From assembly GCF_019443285.1 (NCBI RefSeq), contig NZ_CP080327.1, forward strand, positions 2,600,001 to 2,664,000: a stretch of DNA of 64,000 nucleotides, read 5' to 3'. The notes under the pieces are model-generated. The model was not told where the DNA came from. It did no database searches and was given only the letters and a program-made list of their open reading frames with translations. Made by a program: the position numbers and the translations under genes. The DNA comes from Aquisediminimonas profunda. Its GTDB lineage: Bacteria > Pseudomonadota > Alphaproteobacteria > Sphingomonadales > Sphingomonadaceae. Below are positions 45,206 through 53,682 of this stretch, one piece after another. Every line of letters begins with the position of its first letter. Positions within the stretch are counted from its first letter, which is position 1.

Positions 45206-45733
45206 TCAGCTGCGCTCGGGCAGCTTCCCGTCGGGCGCAAGCGACGCCATGACTGACTCAACCACATCTTCCACGCGCACCAAAACAACCGGTCCGGACT
45301 TCCCGCCAAAGGGTGCGCATATGAACTGATTGATATTCACAAACCCTCCCTCATCCGTAGGCATGACGCGAGCGCCCTCTCCTTTTCGCCAAAGCAAGAT
45401 TGTGTCGTAGCCGTCAGAAAATATGTGACCGGGCAGCCGAGACAGGCGGAATTCATTGCTTGTCGGTGCTGTGCCGAAGTCCGTGAAGGTTGTTGCTGCC
45501 CTGAACGCATCACGTGGCGACACGCCTAACCGCCAAAGCTGATATGCTATGCCCAGGCGTATCGCAGCTCGGAGCGACAGAAGGCTCGTAGATCCTGCCG
45601 CTTTCGCCTTTCCGTCGCCCTCATGCCAAGGAAAGACACCTTTGACGAAATGGTCTCGCATCGTGCCAAGGTTCCAGCCTGTTGCAGCAGCAACCTGGCG
45701 CAATGTAAACAGCGGAGTATCCGTATCTGTCAT
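45206..45733 (-). CDS. Putative MerR-like HTH protein of unknown family
   Basis: 175 residues. The N-terminal FTLRQVAAATGWNLGTMRDH reads as a MerR/excisionase-like winged HTH, followed by SLLSLRAAIRLGIAYQLWRL and a C-terminal region (NEFRLSRLPGHIFSDGYDTI, VNINQFICAPFGGK) I do not recognise. Hence likely a DNA-binding adaptor with a small sensor or structural part. Convergent with the GGDEF-EAL gene (8 bases apart), upstream of the flavinylation module by position but on the same strand after it. Confidence 0.7.
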   Translation of the reverse strand: MTDTDTPLFTLRQVAAATGWNLGTMRDHFVKGVFPWHEGDGKAKAAGSTSLLSLRAAIRLGIAYQLWRLGVSPRDAFRAATTFTDFGTAPTSNEFRLSRLPGHIFSDGYDTILLWRKGEGARVMPTDEGGFVNINQFICAPFGGKSGPVVLVRVEDVVESVMASLAPDGKLPERS

Positions 45734-45801
45734 TGCCCGCCCCTTTCCGGCAAAACCCCTAAAGAGAACACATTAGGTTTCAAGCACTATCGGGTCAAAC
45801 G

Positions 45802-46293
45802 TCAATGTGGTCTTTTGTCAGCGCGTCCTGAACGATGCTTCCTTGTGCCCTTTGCCTTGGTCGATTTTCCTCGCCTATAATGCCAAAGAAAGAAAGCAGG
45901 GCTTGCCAACCCGACAGACCAATGCGCCAAGCTCGTCAAGCTCCGAGCAAAGTCATTGCCGACATAGTACAAAAGGTAGCCCGAAAGGATCATCAAGCCC
46001 AAAAGTGTGGACAGCACCAGTCCAATATTGCGCTGAGGAACGTCGTTCCAACCTTTAGGAATATGTGCGACCAAGAGTCCTCCAACGCCCATCAGGGCAG
46101 GGATCAGGGCCAACCCATGCAGCCGCATCAGCCAGGGTTCCAGCGGATGGACCTCTGGACCAAATTCTCCTTCAACCTGCCCGAAATAATGAAAATAAAG
46201 CCATGCGCCGCCAGTTAGCCAAAGAATGCTTCCGCTGATCATCAGCAACCTGGTCTGCCATCGGGCAAGTTTGGCTGAACGAGTATTCGGCAT
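45802..46293 (-). CDS. Four-helix membrane protein of the flavinylation module
   Basis: 163 residues with four hydrophobic segments (LLMISGSILWLTGGAWLYFHY; LHGLALIPALMGVGGLLVAH; IGLVLSTLLGLMILSGYLLYY; LAHWSVGLASPAFFLWHYRR). Histidines on several helices (RLHGLALIP, AHIPKGW, AHWSVGL, LWHYRRG) resemble heme ligands of small cytochrome b-like proteins such as DUF4405. Basic C-terminus in the cytoplasm. Its ATG overlaps the apbE stop, so it likely passes electrons to the flavinylated partner (inference). Confidence 0.75.
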   Translation of the reverse strand: MPNTRSAKLARWQTRLLMISGSILWLTGGAWLYFHYFGQVEGEFGPEVHPLEPWLMRLHGLALIPALMGVGGLLVAHIPKGWNDVPQRNIGLVLSTLLGLMILSGYLLYYVGNDFARSLTSLAHWSVGLASPAFFLWHYRRGKSTKAKGTRKHRSGRADKRPH

Positions 46294-47120
46294 TAATGTG
46301 CAGTCGATTTAAAAGCATGGCTGATGACATGCCCACCGTAATCGGCAAGAAGCGCTTTGGCCAACGCAGCATCTGTCATGGCAACTTTAGTCATGGCATC
46401 GGCAATCGTGCATGTTGGCGCAATGACTGAAATTGTTCCGTCGATCAACACAGACTGCCCGGACGGTCCTTTGTGTGGGGTCCTGACTTTCCCACGCAAT
46501 TTCTTCCTGTTTGCATAGTTTGATGACGTAGCGATCGCGCAATCACGCAAAGAAGTCGGGTGGGCGAGCTGCCCAATTCCATTACGTATATGGATGTCGT
46601 GGCTGATCGGACCAAAAACACGCAAGTCTCCGCCTGCGTTGACAATGCCCCGATCTGCACCAGACTCCAGCAAGGCAGCGACCGCCAAGTCGACGGCGTA
46701 GCCTTTTGCAATGCCCCCCAGGTCGATCAGGATGCGACGCTTGCACATCAGGCGCCGATCGTCGACAATCTCGATATCCGTCGCATTTCCGGTGAAATTG
46801 CAGAGATTTGTTCTATCCGGGCGCGGCAGGAACCCGTCGCGTACAAGTGCTCGACCTACGGCGATGTCAAACAGACCCCGCGTCCTGATGCGAAGCGCTT
46901 CAGCAATCCGGAGCACCCGGACGAAATGTTCGTCGACCTCCAATACCCTGCCCGGCTCAGCAGCATTGATGAGGGAAACATCACTGTCTTTCGAGTGAAA
47001 AGACATGCGATCATGGACGAGGCCGATTGCTTCAAATCCACTTTCGAAACAGCCTTCCGATCCTGCAGGAAGCGCGATTTCAACAAAGGTACCAAGTAAG
47101 GCGCGCGCACGCCTGACCAT
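46293..47120 (-). CDS. apbE: FAD:protein FMN transferase
   Basis: 275 residues from ATG 47120 (MVRRARALLGTFVEIALPAG). ApbE family: attaches FMN from FAD to Thr/Ser of target proteins outside the cytosol. Conserved parts: MSFHSKDSDVSLINAAEPGR, LIDLGGIAKGYAVDLAV, NAGGDLRVFGP, and the metal site near APTCTIADAMTKVAM. No clear signal peptide from this start; the in-frame ATG at 47156 would add 12 residues but overlap the upstream gene by 26 bases. The adjacent FMN-binding protein is the obvious substrate. Confidence 0.92.
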   Translation of the reverse strand: MVRRARALLGTFVEIALPAGSEGCFESGFEAIGLVHDRMSFHSKDSDVSLINAAEPGRVLEVDEHFVRVLRIAEALRIRTRGLFDIAVGRALVRDGFLPRPDRTNLCNFTGNATDIEIVDDRRLMCKRRILIDLGGIAKGYAVDLAVAALLESGADRGIVNAGGDLRVFGPISHDIHIRNGIGQLAHPTSLRDCAIATSSNYANRKKLRGKVRTPHKGPSGQSVLIDGTISVIAPTCTIADAMTKVAMTDAALAKALLADYGGHVISHAFKSTAH

Positions 47121-47130
47121 TAGTTCCAGA

Positions 47131-47649
47131 TCAGCCACCAGCAAGCACAATCGCATAGGTTGCCAACAGTCGACGGACTCCGTCTGTTACATGCGTCGAA
47201 GAGAGAGTCGCGCCAGAGATAGTCTTGATCTCGCTGCCCGAACGGAGCGGGTTGCCAGCACGCTTCCCCACAAATTGTGCGCGCCAACGGGGATCGCGCA
47301 CTTGCCCGCCATAGCTTTCACGGTAGTCCAGGATTTCCATCGACTTCAAGACACCGGTCGAACTCAGTGCAACGGCATAGGTTATAAACTCGTGCTTGCC
47401 GATAACTTCGTCTATAATCAGCCATCCTCCGCTTGATGCGCGCCAGGCCTTCAACTGGCGACTGAGAGGCGAAACGCCAGATGCTTTGCGGATTGCTTGG
47501 ATTTGTCCGGCATCGAGCGTTCGAAAGCTAGGCCGGAGAGTTTCGCCCGGAAACATTATCGATTGCGCCTGTTCTGGCGTCATGTAGACGGTCGCCTGCG
47601 CTTCGATCGCTACCAAGGAAAGTGGTAACAGGACAAATTTCTTCGTCAT
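47131..47649 (-). CDS. Periplasmic FMN-binding domain protein (flavinylation target)
   Basis: 172 residues: a short hydrophobic leader (KFVLLPLSLVAIEAQA), then an FMN_bind domain. The flavinylation signature SGATLSS is at residues 145-151, with Thr148 the likely acceptor; the preceding GSEIKTI and following HVTDGVRRLLA are typical of NqrC/RnfG-type domains. It would carry covalent FMN in the periplasm between the membrane protein and an external acceptor. Directly precedes apbE (10-base gap). Confidence 0.9.
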   Translation of the reverse strand: MTKKFVLLPLSLVAIEAQATVYMTPEQAQSIMFPGETLRPSFRTLDAGQIQAIRKASGVSPLSRQLKAWRASSGGWLIIDEVIGKHEFITYAVALSSTGVLKSMEILDYRESYGGQVRDPRWRAQFVGKRAGNPLRSGSEIKTISGATLSSTHVTDGVRRLLATYAIVLAGG

Positions 47650-47777
47650 TGGCGACGTTCCCAGGAATTGCTTGAACTGCTCAATGCAATGCAGGCCTTT
47701 GAGACGTCATCCAAGTTCATTGATGTCACTTGGAAGGCGCAGCGCGTAAACAAGGTTGCAATGGCTGAAATATGCAT
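47646..47777 (-). CDS. Possible 43-residue small ORF
   Basis: I read ATG 47777 (MHISAIATLFTRCAFQVTSM) to a TGA at 47648-47646. It begins four bases after the porin stop and its stop overlaps the FMN-binding protein start (ATGA), so it fills the gap exactly. No signal peptide, helix motif or recognised family, and the SD is weak (GAG). The packing favours a real coupled leader; the sequence itself gives no support. Confidence 0.3.
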   Translation of the reverse strand: MHISAIATLFTRCAFQVTSMNLDDVSKACIALSSSSNSWERRQ

Positions 47778-47781
47778 GCGC

Positions 47782-49119
47782 TCAAAACTGATATCCAATT
47801 CCAAAATTCAGCCGGTCATTTTCGCTGTTCGTGAAAAACTTCTGATAGTCGGCTTTGATCACTACGTCCGGAATCGGCTTGAACGACAGCCCCGTTGTCA
47901 GCACCTTATCCCGATTCGCGAGATCGGCGACAACACCGGCAGACAACCGCGATTGTGTATTGAATTTTTCATAGCGAACAAATGGAGCGAGCGTCACATC
48001 ATTGCCCAACGGCAAGACATAGGCACCTTGCGCCAACCAACCGTAGAAGGCCGATGGAAGCAGAGGTCGATTGGCGCCGTTGTCTGTGTTGTAGGCGGTG
48101 ATGACACCATTTAACGCAGCCGCATTGTTGATCGACCCACGGGCATACAGCCCCTGGAAATCAAAACGTCCCGGCTGCCAACGTGCGTGGACGTCCCACA
48201 GCGTCACTCGAGACTGGATGCCAGAAAAGTCTGGAAGGGATGTATCCGCCTTGAAATCGGCATTCTTTTGCGTCGCGTTGCCCGCAAAAATTGCGCCGCC
48301 GATGAGCAAACCCGGAGCGGGGCGATACTCAAGAGATCCATACACTGACAGATTGGAAGCCTTGGCCAAAACAAGTTCCTGGTGCGATCCGCCAAGCGGA
48401 TTGCCTGCATCATCAAATTTGGCGATGTTGAACCCCGTCGTTATGCCGGCGTCATAAGAAAGCCCAAAGGATGTAGTGCCAAAAATCCCGATGCCACCTT
48501 CGCGGTAAGTCGACGGAATGATGCGCGTCTCGACCTCGTTGCGCTCAACTCCAAAAAACGTTGGCGGTTCATGGCTCCGGTTAATGAAACCAAACGGCAT
48601 CAGGAAGAGCCCGGCCTTGACGTTGAATGCGGGATTGAAGGCGTAACTCAGATATGCCTGCTCCACCTCGACTTCACCCGGATCATCCGCGCTCGCAATC
48701 GCATGCTCGATTTCGACTTCACTGTTGAAGCTGAGCCTTTCATTGAACCGATGGCCAAAAAACAGCACGAAACGCTTCAGATCAGCTTCATTGCGGCTCG
48801 AGTTCTTGAGATAGTTGTTGTAAGAAATCTCGCCATAACCGCCGATGGTGGTTGCAGGAGTTGCCGCTGCCGATTCAACGGGTGCCAGAGCCGCTTCAGT
48901 TGGAAGTCCTGTTGGAATGGCCGCTACTTTGGAACTCGTATCTGCTTGGCTTTGTGCAAGCGCCTTCGTTGCCGCTTCCAGCCGAGCAAGCTGCTCAGCC
49001 TGAACAGCCAATTGCGCCTTTAAAGCTGCGATCTCTGCCTTGAGCGATGCTTCGCTGGCCAGTGCAGGTGTCGCACATGAGAGGGACGTGGCAGCAAACA
49101 AGGCAACAAATCGAGTCAT
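47782..49119 (-). CDS. Outer-membrane porin with coiled-coil N-terminus
   Basis: 445 residues from ATG 49119; signal peptide ends near ATPALA. Then a coiled coil (SLKAEIAALKAQLAVQAEQL) linked by a Pro/Ala segment to a beta-barrel (FVLFFGHRFNERLSFNSEVE, YLSYAFNPAFNVKAGLFLMP) ending DRLNFGIGYQF with terminal Phe. This is the layout of OprO/OprP- or Omp-type porins with a trimerising coil. First gene before the flavinylation module on the same strand, downstream of the 49158-49172 palindrome. Confidence 0.88.
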   Translation of the reverse strand: MTRFVALFAATSLSCATPALASEASLKAEIAALKAQLAVQAEQLARLEAATKALAQSQADTSSKVAAIPTGLPTEAALAPVESAAATPATTIGGYGEISYNNYLKNSSRNEADLKRFVLFFGHRFNERLSFNSEVEIEHAIASADDPGEVEVEQAYLSYAFNPAFNVKAGLFLMPFGFINRSHEPPTFFGVERNEVETRIIPSTYREGGIGIFGTTSFGLSYDAGITTGFNIAKFDDAGNPLGGSHQELVLAKASNLSVYGSLEYRPAPGLLIGGAIFAGNATQKNADFKADTSLPDFSGIQSRVTLWDVHARWQPGRFDFQGLYARGSINNAAALNGVITAYNTDNGANRPLLPSAFYGWLAQGAYVLPLGNDVTLAPFVRYEKFNTQSRLSAGVVADLANRDKVLTTGLSFKPIPDVVIKADYQKFFTNSENDRLNFGIGYQF

Positions 49120-49157
49120 TATCTTCCCTTTTTCGAGTCGAACTTTGCTAGACTTTA

Positions 49158-49172
49158 TGCGAACTAGTCGCA
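49158..49172. promoter_or_regulatory. Fur-like imperfect palindrome upstream of the porin
   Basis: TGCGAACTAGTCGCA, arms TGCGA/TCGCA around ACTAG, lies 39 bases upstream of the porin ATG. It resembles alphaproteobacterial Fur-type boxes (TGCGA-N5-TCGCA, from memory). If so, iron would control the porin and the flavinylation genes. One base change or chance is possible at this length. Confidence 0.4.
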
Positions 49173-49310
49173 ATAGCATTTGCAGCGTGGCAAAGATATC
49201 GCGCGTTCCCCCGCTGGAAGAATTGCGCATCCGCCCGTGATGCGCATAATCACAGCAGCGCAGTGGGCAAATTGCTTGACGATCGCCGCAGAACTGCGAA
49301 ACATATATTC

Positions 49311-49670
49311 ATGAATGACAAATCGACTTCCGACCCATTTTCCATGTTTCGTGACATGGTGAACCAATGGGAAAAGGCTGCAAACGAATATGGCGGCAAG
49401 ATCGCCAGCACGAGTGAGTTCGCTCAGGGAATGCAGGGTGTTACCGCGATTTCGCTGCAGGTCCAGCAAGCCGTGCAAGAAGCCATGACCAAAGTTCTTG
49501 CGGCAGCGAACATTCCTAGCCGCGACGACATTGCCACCCTGAGCGCCAGAGTTGCTGCAGTTGAGGCCCAATTGAGCCGTGTTGTGGCCGCCTTAGGCGC
49601 GACAACCGCTTCAAGCGATGCGAAGCCGAAGCCGAAGCGGACGAAGCAGCCGCCTCAAAAACAAAAATGA
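49311..49670 (+). CDS. phaE: Miniature PhaE-like PHA synthase subunit
   Basis: 119 residues from ATG 49311. DPFSMFRDMVNQWEKAANEY starts a helical part; AANIPSRDDIATLSARVAAV with EAQLSRVV is the C-terminal signature of PhaE, which activates class III PHA synthase. A Lys/Pro tail (KPKPKRTKQPPQKQK) recalls DNA-binding phasins such as PhaM. Known PhaE subunits are near 350 residues, so this is a strongly reduced version. Overlaps phaC by ATGA, so stoichiometric production is likely. Confidence 0.82.
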   Translation: MNDKSTSDPFSMFRDMVNQWEKAANEYGGKIASTSEFAQGMQGVTAISLQVQQAVQEAMTKVLAAANIPSRDDIATLSARVAAVEAQLSRVVAALGATTASSDAKPKPKRTKQPPQKQK

Positions 49671-50731
49671 GCGAAGCGGACATACTTGAGCGCGCTGCAG
49701 CCGAATTTGAAAGGGCAATGCAGCGGAACATCAAGGGATTAGGCTATTTCTCCTCCCCTGCCCCAGTTCTTGGCGCGAGCCCGAAGGACACTCTCATTTC
49801 GCGCGGAACATTGCGTCTCTATCACTACCGTCCCATGTCCGAGGAAGTTTATCGCGTTCCCATACTGCTCGTCATGGCGACGACCAATCGTGGTTATATC
49901 TTTGACATGGTGCCCGGGCAAAGCCTTGTGGAATTCCTTCTCAAGGCGGGCTTCGACGTATTCATGATCGATTGGGAGGCTCCGAGCATTGATGAGAGCC
50001 ATCTTGGTCTAGATGATTATGTCCTGGACTTCCTCCCGAGTTGTGTATCCCGCGTCCTTGAAGAAACTGGCGAACCAGATCTCACCATTGTCGGCTATTG
50101 CTTTGGCGGCGTCTTGTCTCTCCTTTGGGCTGCGCTTCACCCGGGCCTCCCGCTCAAGAACCTCGTCACGTTTACGACCCCGGTCAATTTCAAAGGCATG
50201 GAAATGTTCCAGGCATGGTCGGACAAGCGATTTTTTGAAGTAGACAGGTTGATTGCCACATACGGCAATTGCCCAGCCGAGATGCTTTATTCCGCGTTCG
50301 ATCTGCTTCGGCCTGGCGCCCGAATTGCCGGCAACATCCGGCTCTGGGACAATTTGTGGAACGATGAATTTGTAAAGTCCTACCGTATGTTCGACCGATG
50401 GGCGACGGACATGCTTCCTCTGGCCGGGCGCTATTTCAAGGAAACTACCGAGAAACTGATGTGGGACAATGCGCTGTTCGAAGGCACGATGGAAATCGCA
50501 GGGCGACCTGTCGATCTAGGCAGTATCACAGTCCCGTTCATGCACGTAGTGGCCGAGCACGATCATATTGTCCCTTATGAAGCGTCCCGGCATCTGGTGC
50601 CAATGATAGGTTCGAAGGACAAGCAGGAGGTGGTTTTGAAGGGCGGCCATGTCAGCCTCATCGCAGGCGGAAACGCGATCAAGCGGCTTTGGCCGCAACT
50701 CGATTCCTGGCTGCAGGAGCGCAGCCTTTGA
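49667..50731 (+). CDS. phaC: Class III-type poly(3-hydroxyalkanoate) synthase
   Basis: 354 residues; polymerises 3-hydroxyacyl-CoA into polyester granules. The lipase-like box is GYCFGG with catalytic Cys145; acid in AEHDHIVPY, His in LKGGHVSLIAG. NRGYIFDMVPGQSLVEFLLK and the short length match the class III (PhaC with PhaE) group rather than the ~600-residue class I enzyme usual in alphaproteobacteria. Downstream GNAT, CoA-transferase and a convergent thiolase supply CoA-ester context. Confidence 0.93.
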   Translation: MSEADILERAAAEFERAMQRNIKGLGYFSSPAPVLGASPKDTLISRGTLRLYHYRPMSEEVYRVPILLVMATTNRGYIFDMVPGQSLVEFLLKAGFDVFMIDWEAPSIDESHLGLDDYVLDFLPSCVSRVLEETGEPDLTIVGYCFGGVLSLLWAALHPGLPLKNLVTFTTPVNFKGMEMFQAWSDKRFFEVDRLIATYGNCPAEMLYSAFDLLRPGARIAGNIRLWDNLWNDEFVKSYRMFDRWATDMLPLAGRYFKETTEKLMWDNALFEGTMEIAGRPVDLGSITVPFMHVVAEHDHIVPYEASRHLVPMIGSKDKQEVVLKGGHVSLIAGGNAIKRLWPQLDSWLQERSL

Positions 50732-50742
50732 CGGACTATCCA

Positions 50743-51303
50743 ATGACCGTCGATTGCGATGGCACTCCGATAATTCTGACACAATTTGAAGCCGTGCATC
50801 TTGGCGCCGTAAAGGCCTTTGCTCAGTCGCTGCCGTCGCACGACTTGCTCTTTCTGGCCCGTGACATTCAGCATCCCAAGGTGATCAGTGCATGGCTCGA
50901 TTCAATCGCCGATGGCGAGATCAGCAGTCTTGTTGCACTGGATGGCGACAAAGTGGTTGGCGCGACCGCAATCGTGCGCGACCCTATGGGTTGGTCGGCC
51001 CATGTTTCAGAAATACGCATCCTCATTTCAGAAGAAATGCGCGGAAAGGGCCTGGGACGAATCCTCCTGCAGCAAAGCTTCGCTACGGCAGTGGAAAGCG
51101 GCGCTGAAAAGCTTATGGCCCGCATGACCCCGGACCAGCGCGGCGCAATCTCGCTGTTCGAAGAGATGGGCTTTCGCGGTGAAGCGATGTTGCGTGACCA
51201 CGTCCGTGATCGAGATGGCAATGTCCATGACCTTGCCATCTTGAGCCTTGATGTCGCTCATATGGAAGCTCAGCACAGCGCATTTGGCTTGTCTGATGGC
51301 TAA
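50743..51303 (+). CDS. GNAT-family N-acetyltransferase
   Basis: 186 residues from ATG 50743. GNAT core: VSEIRILISEEMRGKGLGRI with the Arg/Gln-x-x-Gly-x-Gly pyrophosphate loop (MRGKGLG), ISLFEEMGFRGEAMLRDHV. TTG 50728, overlapping the phaC stop, is a possible coupled start. Acetyl acceptor unknown; may modify the PHA machinery or a small amine. Confidence 0.85.
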   Translation: MTVDCDGTPIILTQFEAVHLGAVKAFAQSLPSHDLLFLARDIQHPKVISAWLDSIADGEISSLVALDGDKVVGATAIVRDPMGWSAHVSEIRILISEEMRGKGLGRILLQQSFATAVESGAEKLMARMTPDQRGAISLFEEMGFRGEAMLRDHVRDRDGNVHDLAILSLDVAHMEAQHSAFGLSDG

Positions 51304-51307
51304 GACA

Positions 51308-52459
51308 ATGATGCTTGAAGGTATTAGGATCGTCGATCTCTCGAGCGTCGTGTTTGGGCCATATGCCACACAAATGCTTGCCGACATGGGCGCTGAAGTA
51401 ATCAAAGTAGAGCCGCCAGGCGGAGAAACGTCGCGCTTCATTGGAAAGCACGTCAAGACTCGCGGAATGGGCGCGATGCACATGACGCTCAATCGGGGCA
51501 AGAAATCAATTCAGCTCGATCTCAAGTCTGCCGAGGACGCAGCGCTGATGCGCAAGCTTCTAAAGACCGCAGACATTTTCATTCACAACGTTCGCGGAAA
51601 GGCGATTACAAAGCTTGGTTTCGGCTATGAAGCCGTCAAGGAACTGAAGCCTGACATCATCTATCTCCATTGCACGGGGTTTGGACAGAATGGGCCGTAC
51701 CGCGATCTGCAGGCGTATGATGACGTCATTCAAGCAGCGACCGGGGTTGCAACTTTATTGCCTCGCGCGGATGGCAACCCGAGGCCGCGCTACTTGCCCT
51801 CATTGATAGCTGACAAGGTCGCGGGTCATTATGGCGCTCAGGCCATGCTGGCAGCTTTGATTCACAAATTGCGGACCGGTGAAGGGCAGCATGTAGAAGT
51901 GCCCATGTTTGAAGCATTTGCGACGTTCAACCTCACCGAACATATGCAAGGTGCGACCTTTGATCCGCCCGTGGGATCGTTTGGGTATTATCGGCAACTC
52001 GACCCTGGCCGCCAGCCTTTCCCAACCGCCGACGGCTATATTTCGCTGGTTCCCTATACCGACGCCAAGATGGGCCAGCTATTTGACCTGCTCGGCGGTC
52101 CGGAAGTTTTGTCCAAGCCAGAATTTGCCGGCCCGGTTGAACGGTTCAGAAATGCGACAGCGCTCTATGAGGAAATTGCGCGACTGACGCCGGCCAAGAC
52201 GACTGCCCAATGGATGGAAATCTTTGTAGCTGCAGAGTTTCCAGCAATGCCCGTGCGCGATCTTGCGAAAATTTTCGACGATCCCCATCTGATCGCGACA
52301 GGCTATGCAGCCATTCGGGAGCACCCGACTGAGGGCCGTTACCATCAGCTCACACCACCCATCAGATTCAGTGCGGACAAGGACAGGGTACTAGGCTTTT
52401 CCCCTGCGCTTGACCAAGACGGCGCGGATTTAAGACGCGAGCTAGAAGATCTCGAATAA
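51308..52459 (+). CDS. Class III CoA-transferase (CaiB/BaiF family)
   Basis: 383 residues from ATG 51308 ([20 protein letters not shown] after the first Met), the usual family start; ATG 51296 is four codons upstream and overlaps the GNAT stop. [20 protein letters not shown] binds CoA; the catalytic Asp is probably in [17 protein letters not shown]. It overlaps the convergent thiolase by 18 bases. Same family as the 13730 gene but a different subgroup; acid substrate unknown. Confidence 0.9.
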   Translation: MMLEGIRIVDLSSVVFGPYATQMLADMGAEVIKVEPPGGETSRFIGKHVKTRGMGAMHMTLNRGKKSIQLDLKSAEDAALMRKLLKTADIFIHNVRGKAITKLGFGYEAVKELKPDIIYLHCTGFGQNGPYRDLQAYDDVIQAATGVATLLPRADGNPRPRYLPSLIADKVAGHYGAQAMLAALIHKLRTGEGQHVEVPMFEAFATFNLTEHMQGATFDPPVGSFGYYRQLDPGRQPFPTADGYISLVPYTDAKMGQLFDLLGGPEVLSKPEFAGPVERFRNATALYEEIARLTPAKTTAQWMEIFVAAEFPAMPVRDLAKIFDDPHLIATGYAAIREHPTEGRYHQLTPPIRFSADKDRVLGFSPALDQDGADLRRELEDLE

Positions 52460-53620
52460 TCCGGCGGCGCCCATCCCGCCACCAATGCACATCGTGATCA
52501 CAGCCCTTTTGGCACCACGACGCCTTCCTTCAATCAACGCATGTCCAGTAAGGCGTGATCCCGACATGCCGAATGGGTGACCGATTGCAATGGCCCCGCC
52601 ATCGACGTTGAGTTTGTCATTATCGATGCCCAAATGGTCCCTGCAATAGAGAACCTGAACGGCAAAGGCCTCATTCAATTCCCAAAGATCAATGTCGTTC
52701 ACGCGAAGGCCGTGTCGCTCAAGCAGTTTGGGAACCGCGAACACCGGTCCGATTCCCATTTCGTCCGGCTCGCAACCAGCAACCGCAAAGCCCCGAAAGG
52801 CGCCCATCGGAGTGAGATTGCGGCGCGCGGCCTCTTTGGCAGACATAACTACACAAACGCTGGCGCCATCGGACAATTGGCTGGCGTTTCCAGCCGTTAC
52901 TGTGCCGCCCTCATAAACTGGCTTCAGTCCTGAAATGCTCTCAAAGGTTGTGCCGGGTCGCATTCCCTCGTCCCGGTCCAGAGTAACGGTTTCTTCAGCC
53001 GTTACGTTGCCGTCCTTGTCCTTGAACTTCTTGGTGACGGTTATGGGCACGATTTCATCAGCAAGCCTGCCTGCCTCGAATGCGGCAGAGACGCGCTGCT
53101 GCGATTGCGCACCATATTCATCCTGCATTTCACGGGTAACGCCGTAGCGTTTTGAGACATTTTCAGCCGTATCTATCATCGGCAACATCAGATCGGGATG
53201 ATGTTCCTTCACCCAGTCCGAATGATAGTGCTTGAGATTCTTGTTTGGCAAAACAAGCGAGACCGAGTCGAGGCCGCCGGCCACATAAATGCCATCCTCG
53301 CCCGACATGATGCGCTGCGCCGCAATCGCTATCGTCTGCAAGCCTGAGGAACATTTCCGGTCGAGAGTCATCCCTGGAACCGATACAGGAAGACCCGCGC
53401 GAAGCGCCGAAACACGGGCGATATTGTTTCCGGTTGCGCCTTCAGGATGCGCGGAGCCAAGCAAGACGTCATGGACTTCTTCGCCAGCAACGCCTGCCCT
53501 TTCCAAGGCCGCCGTTATGACATGTGCCGCAAGGTCAGACCCATGCGTGTCAGTGAGAGCCCCGCGATGCGCCTTACCGATCGGCGTACGGGCGGTGGAA
53601 ACGATGACGGCGTCTTGCAT
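52442..53620 (-). CDS. Acetyl-CoA C-acyltransferase (thiolase)
   Basis: 392 residues with the full thiolase set: nucleophile [17 protein letters not shown]-terminal [20 protein letters not shown], and [17 protein letters not shown]. Thiolases of this length are degradative FadA-like or biosynthetic PhaA-like enzymes; next to phaC it may supply acetoacetyl-CoA or recycle chains. Divergent from the cyclase-family gene, convergent (18-base overlap) with the CoA-transferase. Confidence 0.92.
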   Translation of the reverse strand: MQDAVIVSTARTPIGKAHRGALTDTHGSDLAAHVITAALERAGVAGEEVHDVLLGSAHPEGATGNNIARVSALRAGLPVSVPGMTLDRKCSSGLQTIAIAAQRIMSGEDGIYVAGGLDSVSLVLPNKNLKHYHSDWVKEHHPDLMLPMIDTAENVSKRYGVTREMQDEYGAQSQQRVSAAFEAGRLADEIVPITVTKKFKDKDGNVTAEETVTLDRDEGMRPGTTFESISGLKPVYEGGTVTAGNASQLSDGASVCVVMSAKEAARRNLTPMGAFRGFAVAGCEPDEMGIGPVFAVPKLLERHGLRVNDIDLWELNEAFAVQVLYCRDHLGIDNDKLNVDGGAIAIGHPFGMSGSRLTGHALIEGRRRGAKRAVITMCIGGGMGAAGLFEIF

Positions 53621-53682
53621 GGCGATCTCCAGAACTACATTCTCTGCTTTCCCTGAGTTTTGCGAAATGGCAAGTGTTGATC

